From Aralia elata (lineage: Eukaryota > Streptophyta > Magnoliopsida > Apiales > Araliaceae): DNA of 64,000 bases. This document shows, one piece after another, positions 21,606 through 32,874 of this stretch; position 1 is the stretch's first letter; every line of letters starts with the position of its first letter. A program made the position numbers and the translations under genes. A model generated the notes under the pieces. The model was given only the letters and a program-made list of their open reading frames with translations, searched no databases and was not told the origin of the DNA. Location of the stretch: positions 41,637,182-41,701,181 of the forward strand of contig CM068384.1 in NCBI GenBank assembly GCA_034770075.1. Reading direction: 5' to 3'.

Positions 21606-23412
21606 TGTTAGGTTTGTACATAGCGCGAATATGCAATCAAATTACATAAATAGTGCGGAAGCGCGATAAAACGGATTTTTAAATTTTTATACAAACCATC
21701 ACCATGATCATCCATGTGCTCAATTATCAATTAAACGAAAGAGATAGAGATTAAGAAATTATACCCTCGTAGAACCGTGCTTCCTCGGGTACAAGTTCAC
21801 CTCCAATTCCTTCGCGTTGTCCTTGAATTTCACCGATTAAATTCCTTCCTTTGATCAACGTTAGCCACCCAAGTGTTTGGCCTCTAGAGGTGATCCACCA
21901 AGGAATAATAGTTGTTCAAGAAGATGGGTGTTGACAAAACCCCAGTTTCTATCTCTATAGAAATTGCAAGTACTCTCTCTCTCCAATTCTCATGGAAGAG
22001 TGTGTAAATTGTCTAACCCCAAATCATGATAAGACTCCTCTTATTTATAGATATAGGAAACCCTCCTAAACTATTTAGGATTAGGGTTTTTATTTTAATT
22101 AAACTCCTTTAATTAATTGAACTCCTAATCCAATTAGGAATTCATGAGAGAGTACTTCTATTAATTAATTCCCAATCCCTATTAGGAATTAAATAATAGT
22201 AATAGTAATAATAATAATAAGACTCCTCTTATTATTTTATATTTAATATTTCCAAAATATTAAATAATAAAAATTAAGCTATTTAATTTATTCTATCTCC
22301 ATAGATTAAATTAAATACACTTAACTTATTATTACGATTATGCCATTTACTTCTTAAATAAATATTTTCCTTTTGCGGTGTGACCCTTTAGGTTCTCCAT
22401 ATTAAACCGGTTGTGAATAAATCAATTAGAACAATTCTAATTTTATTTAAATAAATAAATTAAACTATTTAATTCATTTAAATAAATAATATTTATTCTA
22501 CAATAAGGGTAAGCCCCCTTAGCGATCAACGACTTTCCAGATAATATAGATTTCAACATTAATCACAAAAGAACCTTTTAGTGAATAGTTACCGTACAAT
22601 TCAATCCTTTTACCATACAATGTCCCAATTAAATATAAGACATGGATTTACTGTCAAGTCTTATTTTATTTAATTATATGTATTTCGATTCTCAAATGCA
22701 CAACTTTGATAATGCAAATTAGAAACTCCTTTCTAATTTCATTCTGCTTTGGCCAAAGACTTCTGAGTCGTCATTTATCGAATCACATAGGACATTCTCT
22801 CCTTTTACTAGAAGTGGTAGATTCTTTGTTGATCATTCACCTATCTCCATGTACAACTTATTATACCCAATCATACCCTTTGATATACCCTAAAGGTCTT
22901 AAGGAACATGTCAAAGTATAACTCATCATACACAAGATACTATGATGATCTCAAGTCCAAGGATCACTTGTACTACTATCACTAGAGGAATTCCTATTGA
23001 CAGGCGAGTAAAACTCCATTAGGTATTCCGTAGCGAGCCACGTTCAGTGAACTTATTCTCTAATAAGCACCTACATACTTGCTTTAGTGTCTCCACACAA
23101 ATGATTATGAGATCAATCATCCTCTTCATAAGAGCAAGCAACGTATGTACTAATCTATCCGGATTCACTAATCCCCTTTTTAGTAATCCATCGATTAGGA
23201 ACTATTTTATTTTGTGAGCTATCTAGAATTTAGATCTCATTAGCATGATCATCATCATGATTCTAAAAGCATTGCTCAAAACTATGGGTTTATCACATTT
23301 AATATAACAGCACTATGTTGATAAAGTAAAATGCCTTTAATAATCGAATAAGATTACAAAGTATATGCTACATCATATCAAATATGATTGGCTTGTGTGC
23401 ATACTACTTTCA
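21606..23412 (-). repeat. Copia 5' LTR
   Basis: About 1807 bp, TG...CA in both orientations, and about 99% identical by eye to 14406-16211. It is followed at 23413-23417 by the AAACA TSD. Confidence 0.95.
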
Positions 23413-24138
23413 AAACATTGCAATAAAATCAGGCCTTTTGGGACATGTATGATATAATGTAGCTCTTGTCAGAATTTGAACGTATTCCGACTTCGGACGA
23501 GTGAGTTATGGCCATTTCAATTTTAGGGTTTTAAAAATGAAAGTTATCATAACTTGAGTTCTACAACTCCGATGATCACGAAATTTAAACTGGGACTTCA
23601 TGTTAATATGTGTAAGATTTTGATAAGATATGAAAATTTTTGGAGTTAAGAACAATATAATTAATTTTGCTAAGTTACGAACTTAAAACGGGTTTTTAAA
23701 AAATATTAAAGGAAGTTGAAAAATTGCAATAAAATTATTTTTGTGTGTGAAACATATGTATATATGTGTGGCCAGAAAAGAAAAAAAACTAATAAAATGG
23801 TTAAGGAGATTTAATGAGGAAATTAGACTTCGAACGGATTAAAAATGATTAAAAAATCGTAAAGTCAAGAATTACTGAAATAGTTCCTACTGATTGGAAT
23901 GTGTTGATATGTGGTGTATGAGTCTATATAGATGCTAATAGCATATTTTTATGAAAATATTATAAGTTTGATGTAAGGGAACGTGTACGTTCGGATTAAG
24001 TCGGAAGAATGTTTACCGAGTTAGGTTGCGATAATTTTCGGCAATGTTTTTAAAAGGGTAACGATTAAGCGAATCTTTGTGGATGTTGTAGGTTATCTGA
24101 GTAACGACGTACTAAGGTTAAACATAAATAATGAGACA
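23413..24138 (+). repeat. W LTR, second segment (left arm of the inverted repeat)
   Basis: It continues the W LTR after the copia TSD (23413-23417). It matches the reverse complement of 24332-25066, including GTAGGTTATCTGAGTAACGA near 24088. The LTR lacks a recognisable CA end and appears truncated at the centre of the inverted repeat. Confidence 0.88.
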
Positions 24139-24331
24139 GGCAAGTATCATGCTTAACGATTCAATATCTGAACGAATTTCTCAAATGCACCTTAGTACGG
24201 ATATAACATGCAATTATCATTTAGAAAACATCAAATAAAAGTTTGAATAGAAAACTTGCTCAATTACAAGAATTCGAGTAATCTTAGGAAACTTGCATTT
24301 AATATGAAAATCAAATGAAGTTAGGATACTT
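24139..24331. other. Spacer at the centre of the inverted repeat
   Basis: About 190 bp that do not pair. The AACTTGCTCAATTACAAG-like text resembles U5 sequence of the X LTR (for example 41700-41800), so it probably belongs to the minus-oriented arm. No gene is visible. Confidence 0.55.
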
Positions 24332-25749
24332 TCCTGTCTCGTTGTTTATGCTTAACCTTAGTACGTCGTTACTCAGATAACCTACAACATCCACAAAGAT
24401 GCGCTTAATCGTTACCAAAGTCATAACATTGTCGAAAATTATCGCAACCTAACTCGGTAAACATTCTTCCGACTTAATCCGAACGTACACGTTCCCTTAC
24501 ATCAAACTTATAATATTTTCATAAAAATATTCTATTAGCATCTATATAGACTCATACACCACAAATCAACACATTACAGTTCGTAGGAACTATTTCAGTA
24601 ATTCTCGACTTTACGGTTTTTTAATCTTTTTTAATCCGTTCGAAGCCTAATTTCCTTATTAAACCTCCTTAACCATTTTATTATTTTTTTTTCTTTTCTG
24701 GCCACACATATATACATATGTTCCACACACAAAAATAATTTTATTGCAAATTTTCAACTTCCTTTAATATTTTTTAAAAACCCGTTTTAAGTTCGTAACT
24801 TAGCAAAATTAACTATATTGTTCTTAACTCCAAAAATTTCCATTTCAAGTCAAAATCTTACACATATTAACATGAAGTTCCAGTTTAAATCTCGTGATCA
24901 TCGGAGTTGTAGAACTCAAGTTATAACAATTTTTGTTTTTAAAACCCTAAAATTGAAATGGCCATACCTCACTCGTCTGAAGTTGGAATATGTTCAAATT
25001 CGGACAGGAGCTACGTTATATCATATAATTTCATATCTCAAAAGGCCTGATTTTATTGCAATGTTTAAGTGGTCCAAACAGGGCTCGGAGCAAACTGGCC
25101 AGAAGGTTTATTCAGTTTTTTGGGTCTGGACTATTTTGGAAAAATCTATCCCCACGAAAATCTACAATATATTTTTCAGAAATTCTAATTGGAGGTTTTA
25201 GGGGACTCATGTATATAATTCTAGAACTTAGTCTCACTCAAAAATTCGAAGTGAGCTAAGAGTTATGCTTGTCCAAATCTTAGGTTCCGTTTCTGAAAAT
25301 TCTTAGTTTTTCCAACTTTGAGATTTCTTAGAAAGCTTTCATGTTTTCATGGTTTTTCACACATAGAATACATAGCAATCATATATACTCCATCATAACC
25401 TTCCTTATATCATAGGATCTACCATGATCCACCATTCAAGCAAAACTCCCACAACAACCAAGCAAAAACACAATCTATGTGAAGAAAAGTGAAACTAGGG
25501 TTTTGAAATCTTTATACCTTTGCTAGGGATTGAAGATGATGGCTATTCTTTCTTAGATGAGCTTGATAGCCCTCTTCTACTTGCTCTCTTCTAGCCGTGG
25601 GTCTCCTCCTCCTTTTCTCTCTCAATCTACTTGCTAGTTCACTTGGAAACTCTCTCTTTCTCTAACTTTTCTAACTTGGAAATGTGTTGAAAATGAATAA
25701 CAAAAGACCAACTCTTCCTTGCCTCTTCTATTTATAGGCCTACATTAAC
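24332..25749 (-). repeat. W LTR, inverted copy, inner segment (right arm)
   Basis: Reverse complement of the W LTR from the leader to the U5 part. It contains the uninterrupted copia target site and, near its outer end, the TATA box (25727-25736, - strand). 25745-25749 is the left TTAAC TSD of the solo LTR. Confidence 0.9.
25515..25736 (-). promoter_or_regulatory. TATA box and splice-donor-like site of inverted W LTR
   Basis: The - strand reads TATAAATAGA at 25736-25727 and AGCAAAG|GTATAAAG at 25518/25517, identical in layout to 13741-13965. Confidence 0.6.
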
Positions 25750-26979
25750 TGTGACGCCCCCAAATTCGGGTCTCCAACTACCCGGATTCGGTCATCACGA
25801 TCCAATACAACATTCACCTCTAACAACATACATTGACTAAAATGCGGAATATGACAAACATATGTTGTTCATTAGAAAGGTATTACTAGTCCCAAGATAC
25901 AATAACCTTAAATACTTAACACAAATCCATACCCCAAGTAAATATCAGGGTTTAAATTACATTAATAGTAATTAACTACACATAAGATCAAATCAGCTAC
26001 GTGAAGCCTATCACTTCATCTTTTCTTTACCCTTGCTCTTTCCTGATGACTCGGGTTTAGCTACAATGAGAGTCATGATATAGCAAGGGTGAGCAACGAG
26101 TTTGCTCAGCAAGTTAAAGTACAACAATAAAGGATATATCATGATGAAGGGAATATAGAAAGAGAATTCAACAATATAATTATCAGAAGCAAGAATAATT
26201 ATTGTTTTTAAGACAATTGATAGTCAAGTAGACTCTGAACAATAACTTCCAAAGGAGTCAATAGCTAGTTGACCCTCTGGTTACTGGCTACAGAATAAGT
26301 ACTTGAGGGGATCAACCTCGCGTACGCTATGTGTATGCATAACATTTAACTCTGTTGTTTGTACCTTATATACGGTACCTGGGGTACTCCCCTATAATAA
26401 AGGGGTGTTCATTCAGTCTAAGAATCCTTACCATTGATTGGTTCGGATAGCTTTTATAAATTCTCACATGCTTGCCTGACCGAACAAGGGTTCAGACTTA
26501 TTCTTAAATAGTTCGTAAATTTCGGAACTTTAATAAATGTACGAATTCAAATGCACGAGTGCAGATGTCAATAATATCGATGTGGATTAATTGATTTAAA
26601 CCACTTAAGCATTCTTGGAAATAAAACTTCATGCTACAACATAACAATAGCCTGCTCGAATATAATTGAGTAGGGTTAAAGGAAACTTGCAACAATTAAA
26701 GTTTCGAGATAGAGAACTTGCCTGTCTGCTCAGCTACAACTAATTTTAGCTTTAATTATTTGACCTTGAACGACCTATCATTTGATAAAGTCGACTTATC
26801 AATTAATATGTCATAGTTGTATATTGGTACACCTTCTTATGCTATTTATTTAGCAGATAACAATTCACATAGCATATACGTCAATGGATCATCCTCAATT
26901 CCATAAGATACTTAATTAATCGGTAGACTGAGAAATTATTTACTAACAATGTTCCTCTTAAGTGATAAACGCTTTCTAA

Positions 26980-28070
26980 CAATTACTTATAATTGTTTAA
27001 TACATTACATTACTTTATTAACTCAATTATCATTTAACTACTATTTAACATTAACTAAACAGAAATTAATTAATGTCCTTTAGTTATTATTTCAAACAAC
27101 TAATCATGCTTATTTATTATTTGAATGTTCAAGTTAGTAACCTTAATTATTGGTTAGTAATCCAATTACTATTGGTAAGGTAGATAACAATTTTATTAGT
27201 GCACTATGGTTTAACAGTATCCAACTAATAATTAAGTAGCTATTTTATTTATTAATGGCAAATAATAATTAGTTAATTATTAATTTTACTCATACGTAAT
27301 CATCACTTAATATTAATTAAGCAATTATTATCCTTATTTATTATTTAATGATAAATAATAAATAATTAACGCATTTGCCCTTCTCATACTTAATTATTAT
27401 TTAATATTAATTAAGTAATAATTAAATATATTCATTATCTTTATTTATTATTTAATGATAAATAATAAATAATTAATTTGTTTACTTTACACATACTTAA
27501 TTACTATTTAATATTAATTAAATAAGAATTAAATATTTATTATCTTTAATGATAAATAGTTAATTTATTTACTTTACTCATACTTAATTATTATTTAATA
27601 TTAACTAAATAATAATTAAATATTTATTAATTTTGACAAATAATAAATAATTAGTTTATTAACTTTACTCATTATTATTTAATATTAATTAAATAATACT
27701 TAATTATTTGTTATCTTTATTTATTAATGTCAAATAATAATTAACTTTACTCCTACTTAATTATTAATATTAACTTAATAACAATTAAGTAAGTATTACC
27801 TTTATTTATTATTTAATGTTAAATAATAAATAATCAAATTATTAATATTACTCATACTTAGTTATTATTTAATACTAATTAAATAATAATTAAATATTTA
27901 TTATCTTTATTTATTATTTATAATAAATAATTAATATATTAACTTTATTCACACTTAATTATTATTTAATATTAATTAAATAATAATTAAATATTCATTA
28001 TCTTTATTTATATTAATATCAAATATTAGTTAATATTTATTAAATAGGAGTCAGTCAATACCTTTGTTAC
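26980..28070. repeat. AT-only low-complexity block in solo LTR
   Basis: Tandem-like degenerate units of TTATTTAATATTAATTAAATAA recur about ten times with near-palindromic structure. No coding potential is visible. Confidence 0.78.
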
Positions 28071-28849
28071 CATAAATAATAAATGAGTTTTATCCTTAGC
28101 TATCATAAAACAGTTTTAATACCCAAATTAAATACTTAAGAAAATTTTAAGGGTTATTAAGCATTCTACATTGCACTGCAGTTGTTCATAGTTTTATTAA
28201 CTCATTGTTAGCAGTTGGCCCAAACAACTTCCTTCCCAGCAGCTGGGTTCCAGCCACATTAAGCCATTCAAGAAAAATTTTATGCAGAGTTGCTGCCGTA
28301 TAGTGTATACCCTCCCCTGTTCCAAGGTTTGCAAAAAAAATCACACATAATCACATTCAATACCACAGTTGGCTCACAACACAGACTGCAAATGACAACA
28401 AAATACCTACAATACTCATGTTAAAGCCTGTGACCAGCCCAATCCATTATCACACAAAAAGAAAAACCAAGAGTTTAATTTTATAAATCATATTGATGAC
28501 AGAACAATCAATACCAAAATGAAAAACGATTTTCGTTCAGGCATTTCAACAACCAATTGGTGAGCATACTAAGATTCAACATTTAGCCTAATTTCTGTAC
28601 AAAATCATGATGCCAGAACCTCTTAGGGTTCTTCAATTACAGATTCGCAATACCATCCAATACCATGTATATCCCAACCAAACACAGAAGGAAAATAAAA
28701 AAATAAATTTAAAACAACATCATCGACTGCTAGAACCTTTAAGGTTCATCAACACAGTTTCCCAACAAAGACCTAAGCAACAACACCATTCAAGTACAGA
28801 AGAAAAATTTTCAAAGAAACCAAACCCACAAAAAAAATCGGCAGCTCGG

Positions 28850-29012
28850 TATACCTTCGGGTGGTTCGAATTGCAGTCCTCCTTCTTCGTCCAAAATAAT
28901 CAACGAATCCGGACATTCACAGCTTTCTCTCTCTCTCTCTATGATTTCCTTTTCTCCCCTCTAATTTACAATTTTCGGCAGCCTTGATTTAGGGTTTGGG
29001 CTCAATTTATAG
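28850..29012 (-). promoter_or_regulatory. TATA box, leader and splice-donor-like site of solo LTR
   Basis: The - strand reads CTATAAATTGAG at 29012-29001 and CCGAAG|GTATACC at 28855/28854, about 150 nt later. A GAGAGAGAGAGA run lies between them. Confidence 0.58.
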
Positions 29013-30039
29013 AAAATTGGTTACCCAATAAACTGGGTATTACCTTACTTGATTCATCAAAACCCAACGGTAGGAAGGAGGCAGCGACTGTGACTCGCCG
29101 GTTGGCCTTTGAGCCGTGTGCCCTCACCGGTCGCGTCGCCGAAAATCCGGGACCCTTGGTCCGTTCGCCAAACGCCCGGTCGTTCCTTGGTAGCCGTCGG
29201 TCCCTTCGCGCCCTCACACGCCGACGCCAGTCCTGCCGGTCCTCTCGCTATCGCCGGCGATTGACAGCCCCGTTTCTTCCTCCCGTCTCTCGCTCGTTCG
29301 ATTCGATTGATTGAGGGTTTGGGGTCTAACTAGGTTCGGCTAGCCTACTCCCTTTTTCTTGACTGATCTGGTTTGAGGATTTGATTCATTTGATCTCCTT
29401 TGGTTCGGTTATCCCCAATTAATCCCACCGATCAAATTTTTCTTCCCCAAATTAATTGGATCCAACCCGATTGTAATTGGTACAACCCGACCGGTAAAAG
29501 GAATAAGGAATGGGCTCAGCCCACTTGTTAATGATATAGAGTTTGGGTTCAGTCCAAGGGAGTTGGGCCGGCTGAATAAATAGGACGCGGCCCAATAGGA
29601 ATTAAAAAAAATTTTAGGCTCAAATCAGAAATAAATAAAAGCAATGGGCCAATCTAAATAAAGAAAATTGACCCAAATTAAATTAACAACATTACATTTT
29701 TAATATTTAAATATAATAAATAATTCAATTAATTAATTATTTAAAATATTTGTTTCAACAATAATTTCTCATTCGAATTATTTAATCCGATAATAAAATG
29801 AAATTATTTATTTAATTTCCCCAATTTTCTTGCCAATAAATTCTTAGGGTTAAATCACTAATTTACTCAGACTATTAGTGAGCCCCTTTAATGCAAAGGA
29901 AAATTATTGGACCATATAACTATATAATTAATACCTACATGAATCCAATTAAATTCGAAAAATTAAAATTACATAAAACGAATTTCATATATTAAAATAA
30001 ATTGTACAAGGCTTAAAATTTCTTGGACATTACATTAAC

Positions 30040-31097
30040 CTTGCTTAGGCTTCCACTAATCAACTAACATACTTGCCAAGCATACTTAAGGCATAACATC
30101 AAAAGTTTACTTGCAAAAGAATGTCAAACAAAATGAAGAGAATATAGTGGTGGAGTAAAGAAATGTACATAAAATTTGCAAGTAAGCTTCTCATTTTTCT
30201 TCATGTGGGACCCACTTGGCCTCAAAATTCTCCCCATGGGGGACCCATCAATTTAAAAACTTACTCCCCATGTGGGGCCCACTAGTTGTCGGATTCTACC
30301 CTCATTATCCCCTATTTATGCTTTTCGTTTTCCTCTTTTTATGACATCATGCTACTATTCACATGCTTATGTCATCATTCACCTATTGGGCCATGGTTTG
30401 GGCTTGGTCTTAGGCTCCCTACAAAGTTTGTTAGGGCTTGGTATGGACTTAGGTTTGGGCCTTAATAATTCCTCTCTTGGACTTCCCAAAAAAGCAATGC
30501 ACTAGGGTTTGTCGACTAGGTCATTTACTTAATTCATTTTCGACCTTTAACAAAATTTACTAGTTCGTTAGCATAATTCATTTAAACCATCATATATTAT
30601 CATATGAGGCTATCATTTCAAGCTTAGTTAGTTAGTAACATAAGCTTGACACAATAAATTCTTATCTCTTGGCTTTCCTTTTTGTTCCACCAATTCCTTA
30701 ACTCATTTAGTCCTAATTGACTTGAAAACTCTTATCGTTCGATTGACAAATTATTATACATATATCTATCCATATTCATACAATCACTTTATGTTAGTCA
30801 TACTACTTAATCACTTAATGATCATTAATCTCTTCATTTGCCATTCAAGGCCAATATTCAAGCTATGTTAATTCATAACATAAGCTTATCCTGCTATTCC
30901 TCAATCAACTTAGTTAATCATTCATCTTGGCTTCATTTTCATTTCTTAGTCAATAGAAAATAAGTAAATTGACTAACTTACTTAAATATCATTACATTCT
31001 CATATTCACACATGTTCAAAACAATTCTTCATGAAAATGTATTTCATTAATATAAAAAATTAATCTTTATTGACACATAGTATTCTCGATCATTACA
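30040..31097 (-). repeat. W LTR, inverted copy, outer segment (U3 start)
   Basis: Reverse complement of ~12668-13735. It ends at 31097 with CATTACA, the complement of TGTAATG, which is the LTR 5' terminus. It contains an ORF-like stretch at 30272-30505 that parallels 13262-13591 in the other arm but encodes nothing recognisable. Confidence 0.9.
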
Positions 31098-32650
31098 ACT
31101 ATCAGTCTAGATTTAATATAACAACAACATTAAGAATTAGGGAATTAGATTATTTCAAGCAACAATCACACAATCGCAGATTATTTAAGTTGTCTTTTGA
31201 TAACCATCGTAATACTCAAAAGCTTGACCACAATTATATATCACTAACTGCTACTTATGATCAGATACAATATCGTCTGTTTAATACTATACCTTAATCT
31301 TGCATATGATAATAGCTTGATCAACTTAACTGGCCATTATTAAATCAATCAAAACAAATATCATTCAAATAGTTAAAACAGATTATCAAGAATAAATTTC
31401 ATATAAGAAGGAATAAATAGTGCTAACTTAATTAAATCATTAATTGTAAATAAGGTTCAACATCTCTTAGAATTGAAATAGAAAGCTTAGCCTGACATGC
31501 CTTCAATCTTGCTCTAGATCTAGGGTTTACAATTGTGTGTAGAAGTGTCTAAAACTTGACTACGAACATATATTTATACTCCTAGATCAAAGTCCTAGAG
31601 CTCTAAGAATTACAATCCAAATTGCATTAGAATTCCTCAAAAATTACAAAGCCTGAAAAATTTTGTTGCCCGACCTGGCGCTGCCGTGCTAGGATTCCTT
31701 CTTTTGAACGGCGCTGCCGCGCCGTATACTTTTGTTCCCTGGATAGGTAGCGCTGTCGCGCCATCCATCCAGACAGCCTCCTGAGATTCTTGGTCTAGTG
31801 TTGCTGCGCCATCTTTGTACTATGCACCAGCACTGTCGCGCCAACCATACAGGGAGTAATGCTTGAGCTTTGGAAGCCTAGCGCTGCCGCGACAATAATT
31901 GTACTGCACCCAGCGCTGCCACGCCGGTGGTCCAACCAGTAACAAAATTTTCCCTTTTCTTCTTCTCAGTTCCAATTCTCCCTTAAATCAATAAATACCT
32001 TAATAAGTCTATATACACATAAAACATGTAATAAAGTTAAACATAAAGTAATCAAAATCATAGAGTATTATGCACTTATCAAATTTCCCCACACATAGCC
32101 TTTACACGTCCTCGTGTAAATCAAAACAAAGGTCATATTAAACTCAACTGAATTCTATTCAACCAAACTCCCAAAGGTTTCAATTCAATTCCCATCCATG
32201 AATATCAATACTAATCAATAGAAATCTGATCAATACTTCATGAATTAACTCACAATAACAACCTTGTCATTTACCACTGAACATCTTCAAATTAAAATGC
32301 ATCCACATAAGTTTCTTTCCTATGATTACATAAATACCCAACTAATTTCATATAAAACCCAACTATACACAACTGACTCACAACTTAGAACTAATTTTCC
32401 CAAGTGAGTACGTTTTACGCTCCTTCTCACTTATTGCATGCGTTTATGGGAGAGTGCGTTTTACGCTCCATCTCAACCCAGCACATGATTTTGCACTTTT
32501 GTTTCTTTCTTTCGAAATTTCTTTTTTTTTTATTTTTTTTTCCAGGACGGTTCTTTAAACAAAATAAGCAGTTATAAATAAGTCCTAAATCTGGAAATCA
32601 GTGCATATAGTCAGACCCCATATATAACTTAACAAAGTAAACACGTATCT
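31098..32650. other. Unclassified AT-rich DNA
   Basis: No ORF with a recognisable product. It contains the GC-rich repeated motif at 31676-31930, a phrase AAATTTCCCCACACATAGCC near 32080, and a repeated GTTTTACGCTCC near 32410 and 32457. Similar phrases occur in plant retrotransposon-derived DNA in my experience, but I cannot assign a family. Confidence 0.5.
31676..31930. repeat. Seven diverged copies of a GCGCTGCCGCGCC motif
   Basis: Copies lie near 31678, 31712, 31749, 31798, 31830, 31879 and 31911, spaced about 30-50 bp in AT-rich surroundings. Variants differ mainly at CpG positions (for example GCGCTGTCGCGCC and AGTGTTGCTGCGCC). Confidence 0.78.
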
Positions 32651-32874
32651 TGTGACGCCCTCAAAATAGGTCCACACAACCTATTTTGAGTTGTCAAAAT
32701 ACATACTACAAAATCCAAATACAAATTTTCCTATTTACAACTATTATACTGTCGTGCAAAATACGACAACACACATACTGTGAGTTTCAATACAAATATA
32801 ACTGAAGTTCTCAATACAATTATTGTCACACTATTTTATAACGTATTAAGATACTTCTACAGTCTCATACCATC
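32651..32874 (-). repeat. End fragment of another Tekay-type LTR
   Basis: The + strand begins TGTGACGCCCTCAAAATAGG, the complement of the conserved GGGCGTCACA terminus. Element Z begins at 32875, so Z inserted into this LTR. The rest should lie beyond Z's right end. TATCT at 32646-32650 may be its TSD. Confidence 0.72.

Larger units (their letters stand above)
14406..23412 (-). mobile_element. Ty1/copia retrotransposon, 9.0 kb, coding region dead
   Basis: On the - strand the order is LTR (23412-21606), PBS, long leader, gag, protease, integrase, RT/RNase H, PPT and LTR (16211-14406). Integrase before RT is the Ty1/copia order. A 5-bp TSD AAACA flanks it. The two LTRs differ at only about 15-20 of ~1806 positions by eye, yet gag and pol are full of stops and frameshifts, so it was probably defective already when it inserted. 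Confidence 0.95.
25750..30034 (-). mobile_element. Solo LTR of a Tekay-like element, 4.3 kb
   Basis: On the - strand it begins TGTAATGTCC at 30034 and ends GGGGGCGTCACA at 25750, matching the Tekay-type ends seen in Y, Z and X, and a perfect TTAAC TSD flanks it. I see no PBS, gag or pol inside. A solo LTR arises by recombination between the two LTRs of a full element. Contents: AT-only block (~26980-28070), GC-rich segment with CGCCGGTCG-like motifs (~29050-29330), TATA box and splice-donor-like site. Confidence 0.9.
25745..30039 (-). repeat. TTAAC target-site duplication around the solo LTR
   Basis: TTAAC is present at 25745-25749 and 30035-30039. The other W arm has one AGTGTAGGCC at ~13733 with no insert. 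Confidence 0.93.

Noticed and set aside
29090..29314. R-rich ORF in the GC-rich part of the solo LTR
   Set aside because: Arg-rich translation of a short GC-rich stretch, in an LTR leader, no family and no partner copy.
31070..31297. 75-codon ORF at the outer end of the inverted W arm
   Set aside because: Crosses the LTR boundary at 31097 and has no recognisable sequence.
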